A program made the translations under genes and the position numbers. Positions 1 through 8,047 of a stretch of DNA of 64,000 nt are shown here, in pieces; the stretch's first letter is position 1; the number at the start of each line of letters is the position of its first letter. Location of the stretch: assembly GCF_001899075.1 (NCBI RefSeq), contig NZ_MKVA01000005.1, positions 930,001 through 994,000 on the forward strand, in the 5' to 3' direction. The stretch is from Devosia sp. 67-54. GTDB lineage: Bacteria; Pseudomonadota; Alphaproteobacteria; Rhizobiales; Devosiaceae. The notes beneath the pieces are model-generated. The model saw nothing but the letters and a program-made list of their open reading frames with translations, had not been told where the DNA came from and made no database searches.

Positions 1-160
1 GCGCCGACCACAAACGATCAGGTGTAGTCGCGTCGAACGACGTGATCCTCAGATCGAGGCGATAGAGTTCGCGCAGATAGGTCTCTGCATTGCGGCGCGC
101 CTGCTCGCCGGCAATTCTGTAGAGTTGCTCATCGCCGGAGATCGACCTGGCGAATTGGCA
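1..160 (-). other. open frame without a start, running off the window edge
   Basis: On the minus strand a frame stays open from a TGA at 161-163 to the window edge, 53 codons with no ATG or GTG and only one late TTG. The translation has ordinary protein composition, for example a charged helix-like stretch containing GEQARRNAETYL. It could be the 5'-truncated remnant of a gene or part of a frameshifted one. I do not recognise the family. It lies directly beyond the DUF1330-like remnant that follows gatB. Confidence 0.25.
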
Positions 161-170
161 TCATGAACAA

Positions 171-287
171 TCAAAGCAATGGCCAAATCGTGTCGGATGC
201 CGTCCCTTGGCGCCAGCCCTGGCACCGGCTTGCCCACAGGGTGTGCACTGAATCGAGATGCACCACCCAGTAGCCCTTGGCCGTCAC
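171..287 (-). pseudogene. remnant resembling the N-terminus of a DUF1330 protein
   Basis: A GTG codon at 287-285 overlaps the gatB stop and begins a 38-codon frame reading [13 protein letters not shown]. This matches the usual opening of DUF1330 proteins (xxKGYWxxxxDV). The frame then loses all family resemblance and stops at 171. DUF1330 proteins are normally about 95 residues, so this is a broken or deleted copy. The overlap with gatB suggests an intact translationally coupled gene once stood here. The resemblance rests on about a dozen residues. Confidence 0.4.
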
Positions 288-1786
288 TCGAGCCCCAGCT
301 TCTTCTTCAAGATCTCGTTCAGCGCCTGCGGGTTGGCCTTGCCGCCCGAGGCCTTCATCGCCTGGCCGACGAACCAGCCGATCATGGTCGGCTTGGCCTG
401 CACCTTGGCGACCTGGTCGGGGTTGGCGGCGATAATTTCGTCCACCACCTTCTCGATGGCGCCGAGATCGGTCACCTGCTTCATGCCGCGCCGCTCGACG
501 ATCTCGGCCGGGTCGCCCTCGGGCTCCTCGGCGATGATCACCTGCAGCAGGTCCTTGGCGCCCTTGGACGAGATGGTGCCGGCCGCCACGAGGTCGACGA
601 TGCCGGCGATCTGCGCCGGCTTGATGTGCGTCTCGAAGGCGCTCAGCCCCTGGCTGTTGGCATAGGCGGCGATGTCGCCGGTCACAAGGTTGGCTACCGC
701 CTTGCCGTCGCGCTTGCCGCTACCGTGCCGGACCGCGCTCTCGTAGTAGTCCGCCGTCTCGCGCTCCAGCGTCAGCACCATCGCGTCGTACGGCGTCACG
801 CCATACTCCTTGACGAAACGCGCCTGCTTTTCGTCCGGCAGCTCCGGCAGGTGCTGCGCCAGCGCGTCGATGAACGCCTGGTCGAACTCCAGCGGCAGCA
901 GGTCGGGATCGGGGAAATAGCGATAATCGTGCGCCTCCTCCTTGGAGCGCATCGAGCGCGTCTCGCCGTTCTTGGGGTCGAACAGCCGCGTCTCCTGGTC
1001 GATGCTGCCGCCATCTTCCAGAATGTCGATCTGGCGGCGCGCCTCGAACTCGATGGCCTGGCCGGCGAAGCGGATCGAATTGACGTTCTTGATCTCGCAG
1101 CGCGTGCCGAACGCGCCGCCCGGGCGCCTGACCGAAACGTTCACGTCGGCCCGCATGGAACCCTGTTCCATATTGCCGTCGCAGGTGCCGAGATAGCGCA
1201 GGATGGTCCGGAGCTTGCTCAGATACGCCTTGGCCTCGTCGGCCGAGCGCAGATCCGGCTTCGAGACGATCTCCATCAGCGCCACGCCCGAGCGGTTGAG
1301 GTCGACGAAGCTCATGTTCGGATGCTGGTCGTGGATCGACTTGCCGGCGTCCTGCTCGAGATGCAGCCGCTCGATGCCGATCTGGATCGGGGCGCCCTCG
1401 CCCATGTCGAGCAGCACCTTGCCCTCGCCGACGATGGGGTCCTTGTACTGGGAAATCTGGTAGCCCTGCGGCAGGTCCGGATAGAAGTAGTTCTTGCGGT
1501 CGAAGATCGAGCGCGTGTTGATCGCGGCCTTGAGTCCGAGCCCGGTGCGCACCGCCTGCTTGACGCACTCCTCGTTGATCACCGGCAGCATGCCCGGCAT
1601 CGCCGCGTCGACGAAACTGACATTGGAATTGGCCGGCCGGCCGAACTCGGTCGAGCTGCCCGAGAACAGCTTGCTCTCGGAGGTCACCTGGGCATGCACC
1701 TCCATGCCGATGATGACCTCCCAGTCGCCGCTCTGGCCCTTGATGAAGCTCTTGGGGTTGGGGGTACGCGTATCGATGATGCTCAA
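284..1786 (-). CDS. gatB: aspartyl/glutamyl-tRNA(Asn/Gln) amidotransferase subunit B
   Basis: GatB is the tRNA-binding kinase subunit of the GatCAB complex. It activates the side chain of misacylated Glu-tRNA(Gln) or Asp-tRNA(Asn) with ATP so that ammonia from GatA can amidate it. The 500-residue length is normal. The GatB signature [12 protein letters not shown] lies at residues 22-33, the catalytic cradle fills roughly residues 20-310, and the C-terminal helical and YqeY-like tail follows. The start overlaps the stop of the preceding GNAT gene by 4 nt (ATGA), so it is the last intact gene of an operon with chorismate mutase and two acetyltransferases. gatA and gatC are not in the window. 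Confidence 0.97.
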   Translation of the reverse strand: MSIIDTRTPNPKSFIKGQSGDWEVIIGMEVHAQVTSESKLFSGSSTEFGRPANSNVSFVDAAMPGMLPVINEECVKQAVRTGLGLKAAINTRSIFDRKNYFYPDLPQGYQISQYKDPIVGEGKVLLDMGEGAPIQIGIERLHLEQDAGKSIHDQHPNMSFVDLNRSGVALMEIVSKPDLRSADEAKAYLSKLRTILRYLGTCDGNMEQGSMRADVNVSVRRPGGAFGTRCEIKNVNSIRFAGQAIEFEARRQIDILEDGGSIDQETRLFDPKNGETRSMRSKEEAHDYRYFPDPDLLPLEFDQAFIDALAQHLPELPDEKQARFVKEYGVTPYDAMVLTLERETADYYESAVRHGSGKRDGKAVANLVTGDIAAYANSQGLSAFETHIKPAQIAGIVDLVAAGTISSKGAKDLLQVIIAEEPEGDPAEIVERRGMKQVTDLGAIEKVVDEIIAANPDQVAKVQAKPTMIGWFVGQAMKASGGKANPQALNEILKKKLGLE

Positions 1787-2271
1787 AGGACGAGGCTCTT
1801 GTTCATTCCGACCTTGTCTATGGCATAGCCGAGCGCCGGAGAAAACTTCTCGCGGTGCCAGACGGTGGCAAAGCCGTGCCGTTCGTAAAACCGGACGGCC
1901 TGGCGGTTGGCCGCGAGGGTCTCGAGCTCCGCCATGGCGAAGCCTTGCGTGCGAATATCGGCGACGAGCCGGGTCAGCAGCGCCGCGCCGATCCCCCGCC
2001 CCTGCCAGGCGGGGCCGATCCAGAGGTCGGAAATTTCCTGGTTGCGATGTTCGCGCGCGCCCCAGCCGGCGATCTCGCCCGCCATTTCGGCCACGAGGAC
2101 CGTGTCCGGCGCCTCCGCCGCGAAGCTGCAGAACTCCCGCCGCAGCGCCGCCCGGTCGGTTCGTCCGGCATCGTTCCGGCCGAAGGCGCTGGCCGCCCAG
2201 GATGCAAAACCGATCTCGCCCAGCAGTTCGGCCTCGTCGGCGCGCGCCGGGCGGAGCACGATCGCGGACAT
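1783..2271 (-). CDS. GNAT-family N-acetyltransferase
   Basis: This is a 162-residue GCN5-related acetyltransferase, expected to move an acetyl group from acetyl-CoA to an amine of unknown substrate in the cytoplasm. The acetyl-CoA loop QGRGIG is at residues 90-95, followed by the family's [10 protein letters not shown] motif near residues 128-137. The gene overlaps the gatB start by 4 nt and begins 4 nt after the upstream GNAT gene stops, so all are probably co-transcribed. It is related to but clearly diverged from that neighbour. The substrate cannot be inferred. Confidence 0.9.
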   Translation of the reverse strand: MSAIVLRPARADEAELLGEIGFASWAASAFGRNDAGRTDRAALRREFCSFAAEAPDTVLVAEMAGEIAGWGAREHRNQEISDLWIGPAWQGRGIGAALLTRLVADIRTQGFAMAELETLAANRQAVRFYERHGFATVWHREKFSPALGYAIDKVGMNKSLVL

Positions 2272-2275
2272 CTGG

Positions 2276-2791
2276 TCAGCCGATGTCGTCGATGGGCCCG
2301 TGCCAGGGGTCGAGGCGCTTTTCCAGCCGCACGCTCATCTGCGTCTCGCGGCCGGGCTGGCCCTCGCTCTTCAGCGCCAGGATCTGGTAGCCTTGGTGCT
2401 GGTAGAAATTCACCGCCCGCACATTGTCGGCCAGCGTGTCGAGCTGGATGCGCTCGTGCCCTTCGAGCTCCAGCATCGATTCCATGCGCCTCAGCAGCGC
2501 CGAGCCGACGCCGTGGTTCTGCAGCAGCGGCGTCACGAACAGGAACGGGATGTAGGCGCGGCCGCGCATGCGCTGGCACCAGCCCACCGACACGCCGTTG
2601 ACCTCGGCGACGATGACGCGGTCGAGGCCGTCGCGCACCGCCGCCTCCAGCCGGATCTTTTCGGCGCTGCGCGAGGCCGCCGCGCCGTTGAGGAAGGGCA
2701 GCAGGTCACGCTCCCAGGCGATGAACGCGATGTCGGCGAGCGTGTCGATCTCGCTGGGCAAGGCTCCACGAATGAGCGTGTTGAGGGACAT
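2276..2791 (-). CDS. GNAT-family N-acetyltransferase
   Basis: A 171-residue GCN5-related acetyltransferase beginning MSLNTLIRGA. The acetyl-CoA loop QNHGVG is at residues 91-96, and AVNFYQHQGYQ is the usual C-terminal signature. I chose the ATG at 2791 because it overlaps the chorismate mutase stop by one base (TGATG), typical of translational coupling. The longer frame upstream lies entirely inside the chorismate mutase gene. It sits between chorismate mutase and a second GNAT gene in the gatB operon. The substrate is unknown. Confidence 0.9.
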   Translation of the reverse strand: MSLNTLIRGALPSEIDTLADIAFIAWERDLLPFLNGAAASRSAEKIRLEAAVRDGLDRVIVAEVNGVSVGWCQRMRGRAYIPFLFVTPLLQNHGVGSALLRRMESMLELEGHERIQLDTLADNVRAVNFYQHQGYQILALKSEGQPGRETQMSVRLEKRLDPWHGPIDDIG

Positions 2792-3102
2792 CAGGATTTC
2801 GCGCCGCGTCGGGCGACGATAATGCCCTTTTCGTAGTTCACGTTCCAGTCGATCAATGTCTTCCAGATCAGCTCGGCCTGGTCCTCGTCGAGCCCCAGCT
2901 CCTCGGCGCGCTTGCGCTGCTTGTCGAGGATGGCCTTGATCCGCACCGGGTCGTGCGCCTCGTGCGGATCGGTCTTGATCTCGGCCATGCGCGTCACATA
3001 GCCGTGGCGCTCGGCGAACAGGCTCAGCAGCGCCTGGTCGATGCGATCGAGCTCGGCGCGCACGTCTTCTTTGGTCGTGCAATCGGAGGGAGGTTTGTTC
3101 AA
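2791..3102 (-). CDS. chorismate mutase, AroQ type
   Basis: AroQ-class chorismate mutase rearranges chorismate to prephenate, the entry to phenylalanine and tyrosine. The 103-residue product has the family pattern: DVRAELDRIDQALLSLFAERHGYVTRMAEIK carries the N-terminal Arg and the central Arg/Lys active-site positions, followed by DPVRIKAILDKQR. No ATG fits, because extension upstream would run into the divergent cytochrome gene. TTG at 3102 gives the normal family start, and GTG at 3144 (117 residues) is the alternative. It leads the operon with two GNAT genes and gatB. A monofunctional mutase is indicated, since no prephenate dehydratase domain follows. Confidence 0.88.
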   Translation of the reverse strand: MNKPPSDCTTKEDVRAELDRIDQALLSLFAERHGYVTRMAEIKTDPHEAHDPVRIKAILDKQRKRAEELGLDEDQAELIWKTLIDWNVNYEKGIIVARRGAKS

Positions 3103-3247
3103 GACGCAACTCGCCGCAGGCGGAGAACTCCCTCTGGTTTGCACGTCCCCGCCGACGATTTCAACCGCCACGACACTTGTTTGTTGGCGAGGAACGGGCG
3201 TAGCCTGTGATGCGGGCGCTAAGCGCCTGAAGTAGAGGGGAAAAATC

Positions 3248-3673
3248 ATGTTTCGACTGGCTGTACTCGTCGCCGCGGCGAGCTTGTCGTCTGCGGCCCT
3301 GGCGGCGGACTCGCCGTCCGTCGATTTCGGCAAGCACGTCTCGATCATCGGCGGATGCCACGATTGCCACACCGTCGGTTATGCCGAGAGCAACGGCCAG
3401 ATCGACCCCGACAAGGCGCTGAAGGGCAACCCCGTCGGCTACGACGGGCCGTGGGGCACCAACTTCGCCAAGAACCTCCGGCTCACCGTCGCCAACATGA
3501 GCGAGGACGACTGGGTCAACTTCGCCAAGACCTTCACCGTCGGCCCGCCGATGCCCTGGTTCAACGTGCACGAGTTCAACGAGCTCGAGAGCCGTTCGCT
3601 CTACATGTACATCAAGTCGCTGCCCGGCGATCCCGGCCCGCAGGCGCCCGCCGACATTCCGCCCAAGAAGTAG
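3248..3673 (+). CDS. exported c-type cytochrome family protein
   Basis: A 141-residue protein with a Sec signal peptide (cleavage probably after ...ALAA near residue 20) and one haem c site, GCHDCH, with C37, C40 and H41. A likely axial Met is in the MPWF motif near residue 102, which similar periplasmic mono-haem cytochromes conserve. It should act in the periplasm as a small electron carrier or as a subunit of a dehydrogenase. No partner enzyme is adjacent. A good Shine-Dalgarno (GAGGGG) lies about 9 nt before the ATG. It is divergent from the chorismate mutase operon. Confidence 0.85.
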   Translation: MFRLAVLVAAASLSSAALAADSPSVDFGKHVSIIGGCHDCHTVGYAESNGQIDPDKALKGNPVGYDGPWGTNFAKNLRLTVANMSEDDWVNFAKTFTVGPPMPWFNVHEFNELESRSLYMYIKSLPGDPGPQAPADIPPKK

Positions 3674-3772
3674 ATTTGACGCGGCGCCCGCGCCGGCGCT
3701 ATGCAGATGCCGATCGGCGGTCGCGCCCCTCGCGCGGCTGCCCCGGAGCCTGCACATGACCAGCCCTGTGGA

Positions 3773-3883
3773 GACCTGCTAGGGCTCCGTCGAACGTCCG
3801 GCGGAGCTGATGGGAACGAGGCGCCGTCCAGCGCGATGCGGACGGCTGCCTGGCGCAATCGGGGCATGGCCCCGTCCCAGGTC
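3773..3883 (+). promoter_or_regulatory. structured 5' leader of the yjhX-like gene
   Basis: The 219-bp gap before the yjhX-like gene contains a compact set of complementary segments. GACCTG (3773-3778) pairs with CAGGTC (3878-3883) and encloses three hairpins: GCTCCG/CGGAGC (3784-3789 with 3802-3807), GCCGTCC/GGACGGC (3823-3829 with 3840-3846) and GGGGC/GCCCC (3861-3865 with 3869-3873). The 3' strand of the closing stem contains the only AGG near the ATG at 3893, so folding could hide the ribosome binding site. It matches no riboswitch class I can name. Confidence 0.4.
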
Positions 3884-3892
3884 TTCACACCA

Positions 3893-4150
3893 ATGGATAT
3901 TTCGAGAGAAGAACAGCGCGTGCTGCACGTGCTGGCGCAGGGTGGCGTGCTCGAGCCGCGCAAGGACGGCCGCGGCCGCATCGAGCGGATCACCTGTATC
4001 AACCGCGACGGCTTCCTGCTGCCCATCGTCGACATGGCGCTGTTCAGGAAGCTCAAGCGCCGCCGCACCGTGGCGTCGCAGGGCGGCGGGCCGTACCGCA
4101 TCACGCGGCGCGGCCTCGAGCTGGTGCGCAGCGAGTTCGACAACCGCTGA
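3893..4150 (+). CDS. YjhX-family (UPF0386) toxin-like protein
   Basis: The 85-residue product matches the YjhX/UPF0386 family over its full length: MDISREEQRVLHVLAQGG at the start, LFRKLKRR in the middle and PYRITRRGLELVR near the end. The E. coli homologue is described as the toxin of a pair whose antitoxin YjhQ is a GNAT-type protein. No yjhQ-like gene is adjacent here, so this is an orphan. The ATG at 3893 gives exactly the family length; upstream ATGs in frame would add an unrelated GC-rich extension. It is convergent with lon. Confidence 0.85.
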   Translation: MDISREEQRVLHVLAQGGVLEPRKDGRGRIERITCINRDGFLLPIVDMALFRKLKRRRTVASQGGGPYRITRRGLELVRSEFDNR

Positions 4151-4154
4151 CCCG

Positions 4155-4186
4155 CAAAAAGCAGAACGGCGCCCGCGGGCGCCGTT
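4155..4186 (-). terminator. intrinsic terminator of lon
   Basis: A perfect inverted repeat, AACGGCGCCC (4165-4174) and GGGCGCCGTT (4177-4186), with a 2-nt loop. On the minus strand it is followed by CTGCTTTTTGC, a short U-tract. It lies between the convergent yjhX-like gene and lon and could also help end yjhX transcription. Confidence 0.75.
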
Positions 4187-4210
4187 CCATGTCTTGTGCC
4201 GCACCGAGCG

Positions 4211-6652
4211 TCAGTGCGCGATCGTTCCGGCCTCGTCGCCGTCGATCGACAGATCGGCCACCACCGGCGCCGCCGGCTTGGCCTCCTCGTCGTAGCGCCA
4301 CTCGATCGGCTCGGGCTGCCGGATCAGCGCGTGCGACAGCACCTCGTCCATCCGGCTCACCGGGACAATCTCCATCCCCTTGGTGACGATCTCGGGGATC
4401 TCCTTGAGATCGCGCACATTGTCGATCGGGATCAGCACCTTCTTGACGCCGAACCGCAGCGCCGCCAGCAGCTTCTCCTTGAGGCCCCCGATGGGCAGCA
4501 CGCGGCCGCGCAGCGTCACCTCGCCGGTCATGGCGACGTCGTGGCGCACCGGAATGCCGGTCATCACCGAAACGATCGCCGTGGCCATGGCGATGCCGGC
4601 CGACGGTCCGTCCTTGGGGGTCGCCCCTTCCGGCACGTGCACGTGGATGTCGCGGCTGTCGAACAGCGGCGGCTTGATGCCGAAATCCACCGCCCGCGAG
4701 CGGACATAGCCGTTCGCCGCCGAGATCGATTCCTTCATCACGTCCTTGAGGTTGCCCGTCACCGTCATGCGGCCCTTGCCGTGCGTCATGATGGCTTCGA
4801 TGGTCAGCGTCTCGCCGCCCACCGAGGTCCAGGCGAGGCCGGTCACCAGTCCCACCTGCGGCTCGGCATCGGCCTTCTCGTTGCGATAATAGGGCGGGCC
4901 GAGATACTCCTCGAGCAGTTCGGGGGTGATCTCCACCTTCTTGCTCTTGGCCTGCAGGATGGCGCGCACGGCCTTGCGCATCAGCTTGGAAATCTCGCGC
5001 TTGAGGTTGCGGACGCCGGCCTCGCGCGTGTAGTCGCGCACGACCTTGGTCAGCATCTCGTCGCTCAGCACGAATTCCTTCGCCTCGAGCCCGTTTTCCT
5101 TGAGGGTCTCGGGGATCAGGTGCCGCCGGGCGATCTCGAACTTCTCCTCCTCGGTGTAGCCGGAGAGGCGGATGATCTCCATGCGGTCCATCAGCGGGCC
5201 GGGGATGTTGAGCGTGTTCGACGTGGTCACGAACATCACGTCGGACAGGTCGTAGTCGACCTCGAGGTAATGGTCGTTGAACGTCGCGTTCTGCTCCGGG
5301 TCGAGCACTTCGAGCAGCGCCGAGGACGGATCGCCGCGGAAGTCCATGCCCATCTTGTCGATCTCGTCGAGCAGGAACAGCGGGTTGGACTTGCCGGCCT
5401 TGCGCATCGACTGGATGACCTTGCCGGGCATCGAGCCGATATAGGTCCGCCGGTGGCCGCGGATTTCGGCCTCGTCGCGCACGCCGCCCAGCGACATGCG
5501 GATGAATTCGCGGCCGGTCGCCTTGGCGATCGACTTGCCCAGCGAGGTCTTGCCGACGCCCGGCGGGCCGACGAGGCAGAGGATCGGACCCTTGAGCTTG
5601 CCGGTGCGCGACTGCACCGCCAGGTATTCGACGATCCGCTCCTTGACCTTTTCGAGGCCATAGTGATCGGCGTCGAGCACCTCCTGGGCGTAGTTCAGGT
5701 CGCGCTTGATCTTGGACTTCTTGCCCCAGGGCAGCGACAGCAGCCAGTCGAGGTAGTTGCGCACGACCGTGGCTTCCGCCGACATCGGGCTCATGGTCTT
5801 GAGCTTCTTGAGCTCGCCCTCGGCCTTGGTCCGCGCTTCCTTGCTGAGCTTGGTCTTCTTGATGCGCTCCTCGAGCTCGGTGAGCTCGTTGGAGCCCTCC
5901 TCGCCGTCGCCCAGCTCGCGCTGGATCGCCTTCATCTGCTCGTTGAGGTAGTACTCGCGCTGCGTCTTCTCCATCTGCCGCTTGACGCGGCTGCGGATGC
6001 GCTTTTCCACCTGCAGCACGCCGATCTCGCCCTCCATCAGGCCGAGGATCTTCTGCAGCCGCTCGGCCACCGACACGGTGCCCAGCAGGTCTTCCTTCTC
6101 GGTGATCTTGATGACCAGATGGCTGGCGATGGTGTCGGCCAGCTTGCTCGGATTGTCGATCTGGCTGACGGCATTGACCACTTCGGCCGAGATCTTCTTG
6201 TTGAGCTTGACGTAGTTCTCGAACTCGGTCTGCGCCGAGCGGGCCAGCGCCTCGATCTCGACGGCATCGCCTTCGGGCTCGAGCAGCTTGGTGGCCTCGG
6301 CCTCGAAATATTCGTCGGTCTGCAGGTAATGGTCGATGGTGGCGCGGTTGAGCCCCTCGACCAGCACCTTCACGGTGCCGTCCGGCAGCTTCAGCAATTG
6401 CAGCACCGAGGCGATGGTGCCGGTGGGGAAGATGTCGCCCGGCTTCGGGTCGTCATCCTGAGCGTTCTTCTGGGTTACGACGAGAATGTGCTTGTCGTCG
6501 CGCATGACCTCTTCGAGGGCTTTCACGGACTTTTCCCGGCCGACGAAAAGCGGCACGATCATTCCGGGGAAGACCACGATGTCTCTGAGCGGCAGGACCG
6601 GATAGACCCGGTCGCGATCGAATTCGGCGCCGTGGGAGGGGACGTCCGACAT
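4211..6652 (-). CDS. lon: ATP-dependent protease Lon
   Basis: Lon is the cytoplasmic AAA+ serine protease that degrades misfolded and specific regulatory proteins. The product has 813 residues: N-terminal LON domain about 15-215, Walker A GPPGVGKT at 362-369, Walker B FLLDEID at 426-432, and a C-terminal protease domain with the Ser-Lys dyad at S684 (in DGPSAG) and K727. I start at the ATG at 6652 (MSDVPSHG) because it follows an AAAGGA ribosome site; an in-frame ATG 60 nt upstream lacks one. A sigma-32-like promoter lies about 110 nt upstream, matching Lon's usual heat-shock control. Confidence 0.98.
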   Translation of the reverse strand: MSDVPSHGAEFDRDRVYPVLPLRDIVVFPGMIVPLFVGREKSVKALEEVMRDDKHILVVTQKNAQDDDPKPGDIFPTGTIASVLQLLKLPDGTVKVLVEGLNRATIDHYLQTDEYFEAEATKLLEPEGDAVEIEALARSAQTEFENYVKLNKKISAEVVNAVSQIDNPSKLADTIASHLVIKITEKEDLLGTVSVAERLQKILGLMEGEIGVLQVEKRIRSRVKRQMEKTQREYYLNEQMKAIQRELGDGEEGSNELTELEERIKKTKLSKEARTKAEGELKKLKTMSPMSAEATVVRNYLDWLLSLPWGKKSKIKRDLNYAQEVLDADHYGLEKVKERIVEYLAVQSRTGKLKGPILCLVGPPGVGKTSLGKSIAKATGREFIRMSLGGVRDEAEIRGHRRTYIGSMPGKVIQSMRKAGKSNPLFLLDEIDKMGMDFRGDPSSALLEVLDPEQNATFNDHYLEVDYDLSDVMFVTTSNTLNIPGPLMDRMEIIRLSGYTEEEKFEIARRHLIPETLKENGLEAKEFVLSDEMLTKVVRDYTREAGVRNLKREISKLMRKAVRAILQAKSKKVEITPELLEEYLGPPYYRNEKADAEPQVGLVTGLAWTSVGGETLTIEAIMTHGKGRMTVTGNLKDVMKESISAANGYVRSRAVDFGIKPPLFDSRDIHVHVPEGATPKDGPSAGIAMATAIVSVMTGIPVRHDVAMTGEVTLRGRVLPIGGLKEKLLAALRFGVKKVLIPIDNVRDLKEIPEIVTKGMEIVPVSRMDEVLSHALIRQPEPIEWRYDEEAKPAAPVVADLSIDGDEAGTIAH

Positions 6653-6757
6653 ATGTTTTCCTTTCCGGGGCGCGCAGGAGGAAGATGGGAGGGATGCGCG
6701 CCCAAACAGCAATCAGTTCGACGCCTCGACGAGGCCGCCAGCCTGATTCTGCTTGTT

Positions 6758-6785
6758 AAATAGGGTCTCACGGTGGTGAGACAAG
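6758..6785 (-). promoter_or_regulatory. sigma-32 (RpoH)-type heat-shock promoter of lon
   Basis: On the minus strand CTTGTCT is followed by 13 nt and CCCTATTT, close to the RpoH consensus CTTG(AAA)-N11-16-CCCCATNT and to the alphaproteobacterial form with CCTATNT. A perfect 7-bp inverted repeat, GTCTCAC-GGTG-GTGAGAC (6765-6782), fills the spacer. Lon being a heat-shock gene supports the assignment. Confidence 0.6.
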
Positions 6786-6835
6786 TCAACCTGCCCGTCC
6801 GGCGAGGCGGTCGGACTGTGCCGCATCGGGCACAC

Positions 6836-7972
6836 TCACCGCAGCGGCGGCCGGATGCCCGTATAGCGCGCCCGCGGACGGATCAACACCCCATTCTGGG
6901 CCTGTTCGAGCATATGCGCCAGCCAGCCGACGGCGCGGGCCAGCGCGAAGATGGTGGTGGGCGCCGATACCGGCAAGTGGTGCGCCGCGGCCAGCGCCAC
7001 CAGGGCGAAGTCGATATTGGGCGGCTCGGCCACCACGATCCCCGCCGCCTCGGCGAGGGCGGCGAAGGCCGGCGGCAGCCGCACCCGCTGCAGCAGCGCC
7101 GCGGCGCGGGCGTCGCCGCGCGGATAGAGCCGGTGGCCGAAGCCGGGCACCACCCTGCCCTCCCCCAGCCAGTCGCGCAGCCGCTGCGCCGGGTCGGCCG
7201 GCGGGCCGTCGAACTCCTCGGCCAGCACGGCGACGGCGGTGGAGGCGAGGCCGTGCCGCGGACCGAGCAGGCTCGCGAGCCCCGCCAGCGCCCCGGCCGC
7301 CAGCGGCGCGCCGGTCGACACCGCGACGCGGGCGGCAAAGGTCGAGGCATTGAGCTCGTGGTCGGCCAGCAGCACCAGCGCGCAGCGCAGATCGTCGGCG
7401 GCGCCGGGCCGGCCGAGGGCGGCCGCGAGCCGCTGGTGCAGTTCGCCGGGCCCCGGCCCCAGCAGCGCATCGGCGAGCGTCGCCAGCACCTGCGCCGCGT
7501 CCTCGCGCAGCGCCTGGGGCGAGCGGTAGAGGCTCGGCGGATCGGTCGCCACCCGCCCGGCCAGCGCCAGCAGGGCCGAGGCGATGGGCGTATCGCCGGC
7601 ACAGGCGGCGGCCGGAACCGCGGCCAGGGCATAGCCGCCCCACAGCAGGTCGGCGACCTGCTCCAGCGTCGCCGTGCGGCTCAGCTCCACCGCGTCGCGG
7701 CCGCGATAGAACAGCCGGCCGCCCTCGACGGTCGAGACCGCCGACGGCAGCACCGGGTCGCCCCAGTCGATGGCGCCGGCCGCGACCGCGTCGGCGCGCC
7801 GCCGGCCGGACGGGCGGCGGGCCATGCGGTCGACGTCGGCGCCGTCATAGAGGCTGCGCCGTGGATCGGCGGGGTCGGGCCGCGCGTTGATCCGGCCCCG
7901 GCTGACATTGGCGTAGAGCGTCTGCGGCTTGACGCCCAGCCGCCGCAGCGCCTCCTCGGTGCTCAGCCACAT
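6836..7972 (-). CDS. citrate synthase-family protein with N-terminal MerR-like HTH
   Basis: 378 residues. Residues 1-50 form a MerR-like winged helix (STEEALRRLGVKPQTLYANV...). The rest is a citrate synthase fold with the usual catalytic residues in place: H240 (RHGLAS), H280 (GFGHR) and D321 (NIDF). It may condense acetyl-CoA or propionyl-CoA with oxaloacetate, or serve as a metabolite-sensing repressor; the domain fusion allows both. The gene is divergent from a second citrate-synthase-family gene 75 bp away, and a perfect 20-bp palindrome lies between them. HTH-bearing citrate synthases occur in related bacteria, but I know of no settled function. Confidence 0.85.
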   Translation of the reverse strand: MWLSTEEALRRLGVKPQTLYANVSRGRINARPDPADPRRSLYDGADVDRMARRPSGRRRADAVAAGAIDWGDPVLPSAVSTVEGGRLFYRGRDAVELSRTATLEQVADLLWGGYALAAVPAAACAGDTPIASALLALAGRVATDPPSLYRSPQALREDAAQVLATLADALLGPGPGELHQRLAAALGRPGAADDLRCALVLLADHELNASTFAARVAVSTGAPLAAGALAGLASLLGPRHGLASTAVAVLAEEFDGPPADPAQRLRDWLGEGRVVPGFGHRLYPRGDARAAALLQRVRLPPAFAALAEAAGIVVAEPPNIDFALVALAAAHHLPVSAPTTIFALARAVGWLAHMLEQAQNGVLIRPRARYTGIRPPLR

Positions 7973-7985
7973 TGATCAATACCAT

Positions 7986-8005
7986 CAAGATTGACGTCAA
8001 TCTTG
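7986..8005. promoter_or_regulatory. perfect 20-bp palindromic operator
   Basis: CAAGATTGACGTCAATCTTG is a perfect palindrome in the 75-bp gap between the divergent citrate-synthase-family genes. It covers the -35 of the rightward promoter. A second palindrome, ATTGATCAAT (7971-7980), overlaps the start of the HTH-citrate synthase. The N-terminal HTH of that protein is the obvious candidate to bind. Confidence 0.65.
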
Positions 8006-8018
8006 CCGATCCTATCTT
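7991..8018 (+). promoter_or_regulatory. sigma-70 promoter of the citrate synthase-family gene
   Basis: TTGACG (7991-7996), a 16-nt spacer and TATCTT (8013-8018) lie 29 nt before the ATG at 8048. The -35 is embedded in the 20-bp palindrome, so a bound regulator would occlude it. Confidence 0.6.
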
Positions 8019-8047
8019 GCGGACGGAACGAAGAAAAGGAGCCTCTC

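Noticed and set aside
179-1828. 549-codon open frame on the plus strand opposite gatB
   Set aside because: It is a mirror of gatB in a GC-rich genome. Its translation has Arg/Leu/Ala/His bias and no family resemblance, while gatB on the other strand is complete.
3773-3830. CTAGGGCTCCG resembling the 5' part of the ykkC/guanidine-I riboswitch
   Set aside because: The other conserved parts (CTGGTCCGAGAG and the AAAAGCCCGGGAGA-like 3' element) are absent, so the match is probably chance. The structured leader is kept as an unclassified element.
4196-6763. 855-codon open frame opposite lon
   Set aside because: Antisense shadow of the complete lon gene; composition (Leu, His, Asp, Arg-rich) is typical of such frames.
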